Assembly: GCA_027627225.1 (NCBI GenBank)
Contig: CM051029.1
Coordinates: 22,556,856-22,620,855 of the forward strand
From: Congeria kusceri
Taxonomy: Eukaryota; Mollusca; Bivalvia; Myida; Dreissenidae
Reading direction: 5' to 3'
Length of the DNA stretch: 64,000 nucleotides
The stretch's first letter is position 1. Every line of letters begins with the position of its first letter. Of this stretch, positions 50,704 through 61,631 are shown piece after piece. A program made the translations under genes and the position numbers. The notes below the pieces were generated by a model. The model worked only from the letters and a program-made list of their open reading frames with translations. It searched no databases and had not been told where the DNA came from.

Positions 50704-53700
50704 TTGTTAGCTCACCTGTGCACGAAGTGCTCGGTGAGCTATTGGTATAGGGGACCTCTTCGGCGCCGTCCGTATGCCGTCAACAATGTGGACCGTTATC
50801 GCGATAAACACTACATTGTTTATTCAATCTTGACCTTACTTGCACAGTTTGTGTATGACCATAAAACCTCAGATGGGATTATTATTGGATCAGACCACAC
50901 CAGTAACACCAGAGTTATTGCCCCTTTTTCATGCAAAAAAATTGCAAAAATGCCCTTTTCCAGACTTTATTTTCCAGCCAATCTTAACCAAACAGTTTGT
51001 GTATTACCTTCAGATCTCAGAAGACGCCAATGGGCAAGATCGTGTTTCGAACACCAGAGTTATTGCCGTTTGTTTATTAAAAAAACATTATTGGACATTA
51101 TTCAAGATAGAGACTTCATTTTTCATCCAATCTTCACCAATCTTGCACAGTTTGTCTATTATCATGAGATTACAGTTGAAGTCGAATATAAGCAAGATCA
51201 GACCAGAAACACTAGAGTTATAGCCCTTTGTTTGTGAAAAAATATGCACAAATGGACATTATTCAAGAATGAGACTTCATTTTTCATCCAATCTTCACCA
51301 ATTTTGCACAGTTTGTCTATGACAATAAGATTAAACGTAAAGTCGAATATAAGCAAGATCGGACCAGAAACACCAGAGGTATTGCCCTTTGTTTGTGAAA
51401 AAATATGCCAAAATGGACATTATTCAGGATAGACTCCTTTTTTCATCCAATGTATTTACTTAAATGCTGTTTTCTGGCATACACAGTTCGAGTATTCCTC
51501 ATTGTCTTTGGACTGTTTTTGTGTGAATCTGGAGTAAATGACCTGACTGTAGGACTCGACTATTGCTGAGTTAGTGACGTGACACATGGACCCTATATCG
51601 GCTGTGCAGTGACCTTACATGTAGGACTCAAATATTGCTGAGTTAGTGACGTGACACATATACCCTATATCGGCTGTGCAGTGACGTCACTCATAGGACT
51701 CGATTATTGCTGAGTTAGTGACGTTACACATGGACCCTATATCGACTGTGTAGTGACGTCACTCAGAGGTATCGATTATTGCTGAGTTAGTGACGTGACA
51801 CAGGTACCCTATATCGGCTGTGTAGTGACCTTACTTGTAGGATTTGATTATTGCTGAGTTAGTGACGTGATAAATGGACCCTATATCGGCTGTGCAGTGA
51901 CCTTACTTTTAAGACTCGATTATTGCTGAGTTAGTGACGTGACACATATAGCCTATATCGACTGTGCAGTGACCTTACTTGTATGACTCAATTATTGCTG
52001 AGTTAGTGACGTGACACATGAACCCTATATCGGCTGTGCACTTGTATGACTCGATTATTGCTGAGTTAGTGACGTGACACAATACCCTATATCGACTGTG
52101 CAGTGACGTCACGTGTATGACTCGATTATTGCTGAGTTAGTGACGTGACACAAGGACCCTATATCGACTGTGCAGTGACGTCTTTTGTATGACTAGATTA
52201 TTGTTTGGTTATTGACGTAACACATGGACCCTATATCGACTGTGCAGTGACGTCTCTTGTATGACTCGATTATTGCTAAGTTAATGACGTGACACATGTA
52301 CCCTATATCGGCTGTGCAGTGACCTTACTTGTAGGACTCGATTATTGTTGAGTAAGTGACGTGATGTGACACATGGACCCTATATCCACTGTGCAGTGAC
52401 GTCACTTGTATGATTCGATTATTGCTGAGTTAGTGATGTAATACAAGACCCTATATCGACTGTGCCGTGACGTCCCTTGTATGACTCAATTATTGCTGAG
52501 TTAGTGACGTGACACATGGACCCTTTATCGACTGTGCAGTGACGTCACTTGTATGACTCGATTATTGCTCGGTTAGTGACGCGACACCTGTACCCTATAT
52601 CGGCTGTGCAGTGACGTCACTTGTAGGACTCAATTATTGCTGAGTTAGTGACGTGACACATGAACCCTATATCGGCTGTGCACTTGTATGACTCGATTAT
52701 TGCTGAGTTAGTGACGTGACACAATACCCTATATCGACTGTGCAGTGACGTCACTTGTATGACTCGATTATTGCTGAGTTAGTGACGTGACACATTGACC
52801 CTATATCGACTGTGCAGTGACGTCTTTTGTATGACTCGATTATTGTTTGGTTATTGACGTGACACATGGACCCTATAAGTCGAATATAAGCAAGATCGGA
52901 CCAGAAACACCAGAGGTATTGCCCTTTGTTTGTGAAAAAATATGCAAAAATGGACATTATTCAGGATAGACTCCTTTTTTCATCCAATCTTCACCAATCG
53001 TGTACAGTTTGTGTATGAACGTAAGACTACAGGTGAAGTCGAATATAAGCATGATCGCGTCGGAAAAACTAGAGCTATTGCCCTTTGTGTTTGAAAAAAA
53101 ACATCAACAAGTTATCAATGATTGGCTTGCACGCACGATTTTTGATTCAATGTTGCCCAAACTTATACAGTTTGCGCATGACAATAAAAATTGATTGACA
53201 AAATTTTATTTTTAACAGTTGCAAGACTTGCATGCTGTCATTTGTACATGCAACATTGATGTCTTCAGAGCCTGCATTAACATCATTTATCATCATTGGA
53301 CAGAAAATGATCAACTAAAAAGCAAAACTTTACCTTATAGCACAGCCATCGCAATTATCGCATTGCAACTAGTTCTCAAAAACTGTTTGCGAAAAAGACA
53401 TCCAAATCTACTGTTTCTGCATTTTCCAGAATTGTCAATGACCAAATGAAAAAGGGTCTGGTAAGAATATCGAGAAAAATGCTAATGGTTTATTAGCAAA
53501 AAACGCTCATCCGCTACCATCCACTACCAACTCATACTTTAGCTAGCCTATTTCACTAACCGATGTTTTAAATCAAAATTGATCCTATCCCCATCTGCGT
53601 ATTTTTCAGATACCTTAATTTTCTAACCTGTCACAACAGTATGGTCTTCATCTGTACCAGTTCCCAGGTGAGCGCTTTGGGCCATCATGGCCCTCTTGTT
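50704..53700 (+). mobile_element. 'gamma' Helentron-like element carrying a captured CRE minisatellite
   Basis: The head GCTCACCTGTGCAC-GAA-GTGCTCGGTGAGC forms a hairpin. The tail CCCAGGTGAGCG is followed by the perfect GGGCCAT-C-ATGGCCC hairpin and CTCTTGTT at 53700. Its own monomers, of about 161 bp (CACAGTTTGTCTATGAC, GTCGAATATAAGCAAGATC, CAGAGTTATTGCCCTTTG), occupy about 50830-51448 and 52877-53090. Between them is foreign DNA (51449-52876). The part from 53090 to 53660 is non-repetitive with no convincing coding sequence. Confidence 0.6.
51449..52876. repeat. CRE-rich 72-bp minisatellite inside the gamma element
   Basis: An 88-bp unique leader (ATGCTGTTTTCTGGCATAC...) is followed by about 18 units of roughly 72 bp with TTATTGCTGAGTTAGTGACG, ACCCTATATCG and GTGACGTCACTTGTATGACT. 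By eye seven units hold the full palindrome TGACGTCA. Confidence 0.9.
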
Positions 53701-53797
53701 GGAAAATTCATTGCCGATTTTACTGACGTACTTGTTAAACGTTTCGAAAATATCCAAAGAGACCCGAAAACAAATAATCTGTTCAAAATGTTCGTGT
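53701..53797. other. unique flank after the gamma element
   Basis: About 100 bp of unrepeated sequence directly after the gamma tail. It is not duplicated inside the element. Confidence 0.5.
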
Positions 53798-56176
53798 ACA
53801 TGTATTTACTTAATGCTGTTTTCTGGCATACACAGTTCGAGTATTCCTCATTGTCTTTGGACTGTTTTTGTGTGAATCTGGAGTAAATGACCTGACTGTA
53901 GGACTCGACTATTGCTGAGTTAGTGACGTGACACATGGACCCTATATCGGCTGTGCAGTGACCTTACATGTAGGACTCAAATATTGCTGAGTTAGTGTCG
54001 TGACACATATACCCTATATCGGCTGTGCAGTGACGTCACTCATAGGACTCGATTATTGCTGAGTTTGTGACGTTACACATGGACCCTATATCGACTGTGT
54101 AGTGACGTCACTCAGAGGTATCGATTATTGCTGAGTTAGTGACGTGACACAGGTACCCTATATCGGCTGTGCAGTGACCTTACTTGTAGGATTTGATTAT
54201 TGCTGAGTTAGTGACGTGATACATGGACCCTATATCGGCTGTGCAGTGACCTTACTTTTAAGACTCGATTATTGCTGAGTTAGTGACGTGACACATATAG
54301 CCTATATCGACTGTGCAGTGACCTTACTTGTATGACTCAATTATTGCTGAGTTAGTGACGTGACACATGAACCCTATATCGGCTGTGCACTTGTATGACT
54401 CGATTATTGCTGAGTTAGTGACGTGACACAATACCCTATATCGACTGTGCAGTGACGTCACTTGTATGACTCGATTATTGCTGAGTTAGTGACGTGACAC
54501 ATGGACCCTATATCGACTGTGCAGTGACGTCTTTTGTATGACTAGATTATTGTTTGGTTATTGACGTGACACATGGACCCTATATCGACTGTGCAGTGAC
54601 GTCTCTTGTATGACTCGATTATTGCTAAGTTAATGACGTGACACATGTACCCTATATCGGCTGTGCAGTGACCTTACTTGTAGAACTCGATTATTGTTGA
54701 GTAAGTGACGTGATGTGACACATGGACCCTATATCCACTGTGCAGTGACGTCACTTGTATGATTCGATTATTGCTGAGTTAGTGATGTAATACAAGACCC
54801 TATATCGACTGTGCCGTGACGTCCCTTGTATGACTCAATTATTGCTGAGTTAGTGACGTGACACATGGACCCTTTATCGACTGTGCAGTGACGTCACTTG
54901 TATGACTCGATTATTGCTCGGTTAGTGACGCGACACCTGTACCCTATATGGCTGTGCAGTGACGTCACTTGTAGGACTCAATTATTGCTGAGTTAGTGAC
55001 GTGACACATGAACCCTATATCGGCTGTGCACTTGTATGACTCGATTATTGCTGAGTTAGTGACGTGACACAATACCCTATATCGACTGTGCAGTGACGTC
55101 ACTTGTATGACTCGATTATTGCTGAGTTAGTGACGTGACACATTGACCCTATATCGACTGTGCAGTGACGTCTTTTGTATGACTCGATTATTGTTTGGTT
55201 ATTGACGTGACACATGGACCCTATAAGTCGAATATAAGCAAGATCGGACCAGAAACACTGTATATATCGACTGTGCAGTGACGTCACTTGTATGACTCGA
55301 TTATTGCTAAGTTAATGACGTGACACATGTACCCTATATCGGCTGTGCAGTGACCTTACTTGTAGGACTCGATTATTGTTGAGTATGTGACGTGATGTGA
55401 CCCATGGACCCTATATCCACTGTGCAGTGACGTCACTTGTATGATTCGATTATTGCTGAGTTAGTGATGTAATACAAGACCCTATATCGACTGTGCCGTG
55501 ACGTCCCTTGTATGACTCAATTATGGCTGAGTTAATGACGTGACACATGGACCCATTATCGACTGTGCAGTGACGTCACTTGTATGACTCGATTATTGCT
55601 CGGTTAGTGACGCGACACATGTACCCTATAACGGCTGTGCAGTGACGTCACTTGTAGGAGTCGATTATTGCTGAGTTTGTGACATGACACATGTACCCTA
55701 TATTGGCTGTGCAGTGACGTCACTTGTAGGAGTCGATTATTGCTGAGTTTGTGACGTAACACATTGACCCTATATCGGCTGTGCAGTGACGTCACTCATA
55801 GGACTCGATTATTGCTGAGTTATTGACGTAAAACATGGACCCTTTATCAACTGTGCAGTGACGTCACTTGTTGGACTAGATTATCGCTTAGTTAGTGACG
55901 TGACACATGTACCCTATTTCGACTGTGCAGTGACGTCACTTGTATGACTCGATTATTGCTGAGTTATTGACGTGACACATGTACCCGATATCGGCTGTGC
56001 AGTGACGTCACTTGTAGGACTAGATTATTGCTGAGTTAGTGACACGACACATGGACCCTATATCGACTGTGCAGTGACGTCACTTGTACGACTCGATTAT
56101 TGTTTAGTTAGTGACGTGACACATGTACCATATATCGACTGTGCCGTGACGTTCCTTGTTTGACTCGATTATTGCT
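53798..56176. repeat. CRE-rich 72-bp minisatellite, main array
   Basis: The same leader and the same order of units as 51449-52876, then a 36-bp stretch of gamma monomer (about 55226-55258), then a further kilobase of units. About 17 perfect TGACGTCA sites counted by eye. Short minus-strand open frames here are repeat by-products. Confidence 0.9.
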
Positions 56177-57903
56177 TGACACAGTAAGTGGTTTGACACA
56201 ATTCTTCTGCAACGCGATTAATGCCGAATGTTTCGTCGTTTAATAGCCAATGAGTGTTCTCTGGGCGAACATTTAAGTGTTGGGTTGTATAATTATGTTA
56301 ATTTATATATTGCTATACTATTCATAGGCATATGATGCATTATATGAATGTTTATAGAAAGTATTCAATATTTGGAAAGACGGTAGTCGACCAGTTGTTC
56401 ATTTTCTGATGTATAATACACGTGTTATTTCGTATACATTGTATTAATTACTGTTATTAGTCTTTTAGCTTTTTTGTATATCATCATGCCACCGGTGTAC
56501 GTTGTGTTATGAGAGCCTATGAAGGATTCTGTTTCTAAAGACGATCAACGTCCTACGACTTCTGGGTGATGCTTTATAAGATGAAAAATACAATATACAT
56601 GAGTTAATAAAGTGAGTGGTGATGGATTTATTTGCCACTAGTTGTTTCTAATTGTTCCTGGCTAATCTTGTCAACTGCAGTCCGCATCGACCACTTCAGA
56701 TACGGCGATATTGCCCCGTACTCGACTAATTGATTGCTCTTCACTAAATTAGTTTTCACTTTGATTTATTAATCTGGAGCCACGATAACGTAAGGCTTAT
56801 GCAAGCAGTGTAGAGGTCAGATTGTAGCCTACTGTCTCTTGTACAAGTACCGTGTTATTAGCCAACAGTAAGCCTCCACGTTGCCTCTGTATCGACAACA
56901 ACCAAGAACGTTCGTCTCTTGTGTTAAACACTAAAACGTGGGTTTTATTCTACAATTTTCATTTTAAATTCGCTTAGTAAGAATCAAAATTAGATTTGTT
57001 TCCGAGTCTGGTCTTTCACAGATCTATTGGAAATGACGTGACAATATCAAATACATTGCATGTACATGATACAGTGCTGGCTTGGGTGGTTGATGTTACG
57101 GTTGTTGATTCAAGACTGGTCCCTTTGGTGTGTTCGCTTATACGTACTCGCAGCTGTTGTAATCAGATAACCACATAAAATAATATAAATGAAATGAATG
57201 CACTTTTGCAGAATTTCTTTCTTCCATAACATTGTACAATAGCTAAAAAAAATAAACCAATTCGTTACAATATAATAACAATATGGACAAATATTAACAT
57301 TTTTACCGCACAAGGTAGTAGTATATCTGCCTTCGGTGATTCTGAAAAATGCACGTGCTTGGTACCGGTAGCGGCTGATAGCTGCAACATTTGTGGACAC
57401 ATGATTGAATTACGTTTTAATTTTCGTATACTCGTACATGTAGAATGTATATGTTTCAATTTTCAAGATAATATTTAAATTATGAAATGAACGATCTATT
57501 TACGCAATTCTCGTATTTCCACGCATTTTGCAATATTTTAAAATATTTATAAATATTATTACAGCAAGTTTGAGTATGTTTTTGCTTCAGTTTGAGTAAA
57601 ACACTCTGAGACTCATTGCCCCGAAAGTTAAGAACGATACGCAAATGAAGGGTTCCAAGTCCAGATAATTCTAGACCTGTACATGCTGTGAATTAGAATG
57701 ACATGGAACGAAACTTAAATTCTGAGTTACAGGGCTTACCTGAGTAACTGAACATTTAATAAGTATTCAATTAATTGTACTAATGACCACTGATTGTGTT
57801 ATTGTGTTTTCTAAAAATTTAATGTTTATCGGATATCGTCCTAAACACTTAGTGTTTGTTTATTTTCCATGGCAAATCAATAATCGTGTATTTGTATATT
57901 TGT
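56177..57903. other. intergenic, no gene seen
   Basis: AT-rich; only short open frames without recognisable domains. Confidence 0.5.
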
Positions 57904-58110
57904 AGATCGACTATTCACCGAATAGTTCGAGAAATACAACTCACCCGTTCGTCGGCATCGGCGTAATGCTCTGGTTAAGGTTTGTGTGCAACAAGTCCAT
58001 ATCTCTGCAACTACTACAGATATTAAATTGAAATTTCACACATGTCTTCGGGGTCATTATGTGAGGTCTCTGACCAAGGCCTATATCTCTGACCTTCATG
58101 CGTAAATCAT
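57904..58110 (+). mobile_element. solitary beta-like element head
   Basis: TCGACTATTC-ACC-GAATAGTTCGA forms a near-perfect palindrome followed by CTCACCCGTTCGTCGGCATC and TGGTTAAGGTTTGTGTGC. This matches the layout of the beta head at 14444. No tandem monomers and no tail follow. Confidence 0.5.
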
Positions 58111-59375
58111 GCCGATGCATGATTCGGGCAGATGCAGAATAAAACGAGTATAACCATAGCGTGACGTGTTTCATTGAGTGTATTTTAAGCTTTAATGCGA
58201 CATCAAGTCAAACACACTGTTGCTGCTCACCAATCATACCCGGACATGTTCCGACTGAGAAGAGGTTCGAATTCCATGGCAAGCACATACACAAGATGAT
58301 GTAAACTGCCTAAACTACATAACACATCTTATACTACGTTTTCTTTAAATATACGTCAATTCTGAATAAAAGTATAATGTTATTATATTTGAAATATCGC
58401 TAATTCAAAGGGAACTCTGTGGCTTTAATTGACAATGTTATACAATCTGCGAGTTGTGGCTTGGCTAGTCATTTAAGAAATAATTTTCGATTTATCGTTG
58501 TTTATCGGCCAATAAACAACGATTCTGAGTTATAATGCGTAGGAATTAAATCAAGAGGTTGTTAGCACGAGTTGTTTAATAGCCACGCATCAGAACGACA
58601 AAGAGTTGTTTATTAGCCGATACACAGCGATAATGCAAAACATATTTCGATTCTAACATATATTTGTATATTGTAATTGGAACTACTTTTTACTATGCTC
58701 CGCTCAAAATCGGAACGTCTTTTTGCGTTGTTTATGGGTAGTTTAACAATGATAATTGTGTTCTCTGTATATAGAGAAATTAGCGAGTATCATGTTATTA
58801 TATCGATTAACGAGCACTACATGTTTGTATTGTCAACAGCCAAAGAACTGCTCCCTGGTTTCGACTGCTGTTGTCTTTCGTGCCACCAGTCTCTCGTGGT
58901 TGTGCGTGGAGACTTGCAATGGTATGCAAATGTGGTAAAGAAATTCTCCTAGACGTAATTGGCTTATTTTTAAATAATTGAATTTCATTAATATCCAGTA
59001 GCCCCCAGTGAAGCTCTGATGCGTATGTCAACAGACTGTTTGGTTACTATGCATCTTTATTTGCAACCATCGTCAGCACCATTTAGCATCATACACAAAA
59101 TACTGCCTCAAACACAATAACGCGGCATATTAGCCTTAATTGTTTATTTTTTGTTAGCCATATTATAATTATTTCTTCATACTTGACAATGGTTTGAGTA
59201 AAAAATATGTATCAAATATTTGTCCATTTATGTTATTTGTTTAGTACATATAAAGACATTCAACGGTATAAAAAGTATTTCAGCGCAGTTTTCTATGTTA
59301 CATAATTATGACATTGGACTTGATTATATTCAAGCTTTCATTCGTCAACAACCCTTTGAACTGCAATGCAGAGAA
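58111..59375. other. intergenic, AT-rich
   Basis: No supported gene. It contains a perfect 10-bp inverted repeat (CGTTGTTTAT at 58496-58505, ATAAACAACG at 58512-58521) of a short family described among the findings. A 91-codon open frame at 58677-58952 has no recognisable features. Confidence 0.45.
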
Positions 59376-59381
59376 TTTATT
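59376..59381 (-). terminator. polyadenylation signal of the peptide precursor gene
   Basis: AATAAA on the minus strand, about 125 bp after the stop codon at 59506-59508. The only good hexamer noticed in that interval. Confidence 0.5.
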
Positions 59382-59505
59382 ATTAGTTAAACAATATATA
59401 TATGATATGGTATCCAGAAAATGAGTCATTATTTATAGGTTATTCCGTATAGTTCATCGACACATAAGACCACAGTTGTGGGTGCAGTCCCGGATGACGT
59501 CACGT

Positions 59506-60150
59506 CTACCAGCCTGTCGGGTTGAACTGAAGACGTTGACGTTTCTCCAGCAACTCCTGCATGTTCCTCATAAACAGGCGAGCACTTTCAGTCTCCTCAT
59601 CCCCGTCACTGCGGCGCTTGCGCCACCCTGTCGGATTTAAAGCCACTGACTGACGTTCCTTGAAACGTTTGACGTCACTAATGACGTCATTACTGTTGCC
59701 AAAAGCCCGATTAATGTCGTATTCTGAAAATGATTGGCCTTGTTGATGGTTCTTTTCTGTTAATTCTTCACTTTCACCAGACTCCTTTTCTCCCATAAAT
59801 GTTTTAATGCAGTTTTTAAGTGACGTTCTATATATGTATATGGCTTCATTGCCTAACTTGTTGCGATGGATGTCATTTGTGAATGGCATATTGTTTACAC
59901 CAGTTTCAGAGTTTTTATCAAGAAAAGGTTGCGTTAAACTTCCCAAAATATCATTGCCGAATTCATCGTTTTCGAAAGCCGCCACTTCGAATGATGTCAC
60001 GCCCTCGTTGATGACGTCACTGAGCGCTCTCGCGTGACATATCTGGATGACGCGTCTCACATTGTGTGTTGCTGCCTTCGTGAGAGGGAGTGCCTGTGTA
60101 ACGGTGACCAAGATGTAGCAGTAGCCCAGCCAAGTCCAGAGTCGATCCAT
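59506..60150 (-). CDS. secreted neuropeptide/peptide-hormone-like precursor with two NPTGW decapeptides
   Basis: 214 residues in one exon. Residues 1-20 look like a signal peptide (hydrophobic run to VTQA, cleavage before LP). Near the C-terminus are two decapeptides: 167-176 (QSVALNPTGW), preceded by FKER and followed by the strong prohormone convertase site RKRR (177-180), and 205-214 (QRLQFNPTGW), preceded by EKR and ending at the stop. Both start with Gln, which could cyclise to pyroglutamate, and neither has a Gly amide donor after the Trp. Between them is an acidic helical spacer (181-202). The two non-signal cysteines (38, 114) could form a disulfide. The rest is acidic and low in structure, as in propeptides. 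I do not recognise the family. A polypyrimidine tract and AG end two bases before the ATG, so an intron in the 5' UTR is likely. Confidence 0.75.
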   Translation of the reverse strand: MDRLWTWLGYCYILVTVTQALPLTKAATHNVRRVIQICHARALSDVINEGVTSFEVAAFENDEFGNDILGSLTQPFLDKNSETGVNNMPFTNDIHRNKLGNEAIYIYRTSLKNCIKTFMGEKESGESEELTEKNHQQGQSFSEYDINRAFGNSNDVISDVKRFKERQSVALNPTGWRKRRSDGDEETESARLFMRNMQELLEKRQRLQFNPTGW

Positions 60151-60152
60151 GC

Positions 60153-60175
60153 CTGCAACAACAAAAAACGTACAA
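60153..60175 (-). promoter_or_regulatory. probable 3' splice site just upstream of the precursor start codon
   Basis: On the minus strand the sequence reads GTTTTTTGTTGTTGCAG, then GC, then the start codon. This arrangement suggests that a 5' UTR intron ends here. The matching upstream exon was not identified. Confidence 0.5.
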
Positions 60176-60265
60176 CACGGTTACTCAAGTTGTATGCAGT
60201 TTTAAACCGATATACATGTATAGCTTTTTTCAGTGCATTTCAGGTGAAAAAAACACAAAGATGTG

Positions 60266-60277
60266 TATGATTGCATA
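60266..60277. repeat. target-site duplication, left copy
   Basis: TATGATTGCATA, identical to 61620-61631, flanks the Penelope-like element. Confidence 0.7.
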
Positions 60278-61619
60278 ATAATAATAATTCTCGCACAAAC
60301 ACGTTTGTTTATTTAATTTTAATACACTAAACGTTTCGGCATGATGCCTTCTTCGGTAGTAATAAAAATAATTAACATAAACAAAGGAAGTGACGTCGAC
60401 GTCATACAGTGACTTTACGTCGTTTGGCGGAAAAATGATGTACTGTAAGAAATGTAAAATAGCATTATGCTTACATATATAGAACACATTATCATGATCG
60501 TATAAGATGATGGATCACAGTTGATTCATCAGCCTATTAATTATAATATAATAAAAAAACATAGTATTGGCAAACATCGAATATATGTCAAGTATGTGAA
60601 CGTATTATATATCGTACAGCACTTTGTTATTAAGACCGTTAAGGAAGCATAGTCTTTAATTTATGTATCCAAAACGTTTCTTTACATAAACGGTCTAGAT
60701 TATTATGACCAACATCTATTGGAACAAAAGAGAAATCTGACAATGTACAATTATTGTCTAGAGACCCAAAATGGGTTGCAACATGTGATACAGGATTTAT
60801 TGAACAGTTTCTTATATCAAATCTATGGTTATTCATTCTGCGGGAAACAGTTTGATTGGTTTGTCCGGCATATTGTTTATTACATTTTTTACATGTAATA
60901 AGATATCACGTGAAGTACAATCTACATCATTGTGCAAATCATATGTTAAACCAGTAACGCTACTATTGAATTGAGAACATATGTTGATATTATCACAATG
61001 CGTACATCTTCGTCGTTTACATTTACCCGATGAATGTAATTTGGTACTGTTATACACTGAACATCTAACAAGACTGTTTTGTATATTCTTAGGCCAAAAT
61101 AGGCTTAAAAGAATGTAAAGACTTTACACTCTCTTTGTCAGATAACCGTAATAGATCCCAGTATCAGCAATATTAGGCAGTGATGTGTTGAAACATACAG
61201 TAAATGGTATCACTGAAGTAGTACTTTTCTGCGTAACACGCAATGCGCTATCCTGCGACATATTTTTAACTTTTGCAAATCCATCTGCTATTACATTTTT
61301 AGGATAATTTCTATTTTCGAAATATTTTTGTAGACTAGCTAAAGACTGATTAAATACACCATCATCGGAGATAATCGTCTGTAGCGTTTAGTAGGTTTAC
61401 AAAATATATCTGTTATAACAGTTTCAGATTCACTTTTAGATATAGAAACATCGAGGAAAGACGCAGACTTTTGAGATATACAATAGGTAAATTTTATAGT
61501 AGGATGGAATTTATTTAAAGCATCTATAAAAGTATTAAGGTCTTTTAAAGAACTATTCCATATTATAAAAATGTCATCTAAAAATCTAAGCCAAATATCG
61601 GGTTTTAGAGGCATTTTTT
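60278..61619 (-). mobile_element. Penelope-like retroelement, 5'-truncated and frameshifted
   Basis: Read on the minus strand, the remnant starts inside the reverse transcriptase at the catalytic FLDDIFIIW (about 61590-61560), followed by FHPTIKF and SFLDVSIS. It continues through a broken region with a typical FNTSLPNI (about 61180), a CKRRRCTHC zinc-knuckle-like segment and SSVTGLTY. It then enters a GIY-YIG endonuclease with CKKCNKQYAGQT (about 60895-60860), NNHRFDIRN and KETFWIHKLKT. Several frameshifts separate these blocks. RT plus C-terminal GIY-YIG is diagnostic of Penelope-like elements. Perfect 12-bp direct repeats flank it, so the ends are well defined. Confidence 0.85.
60331..60358 (-). 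ncRNA. hammerhead-ribozyme-like core at the 3' end of the Penelope-like element
   Basis: Minus strand CCGAAGA, then a GGCA-TCA-TGCC stem-loop, then GAAAC. This fits the hammerhead layout CUGANGA-stem II-GAAA with one core substitution (U to C). Penelope-like elements are known to carry hammerhead motifs in their terminal repeats. Probably inactive; stems I and III were not resolved. Confidence 0.4.
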
Positions 61620-61631
61620 TATGATTGCATA
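61620..61631. repeat. target-site duplication, right copy
   Basis: Perfect match to 60266-60277. Confidence 0.7.

Noticed and set aside
50704..51237. 177-codon open frame at the gamma element head
   Set aside because: It consists of head hairpin and tandem monomers of the element and has no known domain.
53219..53449. 76-codon open frame in the non-repetitive part of the gamma element
   Set aside because: No recognisable motif, codon pattern or splice context. A transposase or Rep fragment could not be supported.
58677..58952. 91-codon plus-strand open frame with a hydrophobic stretch
   Set aside because: AT-rich surroundings, a competing overlapping frame, and no signal peptide or family likeness.
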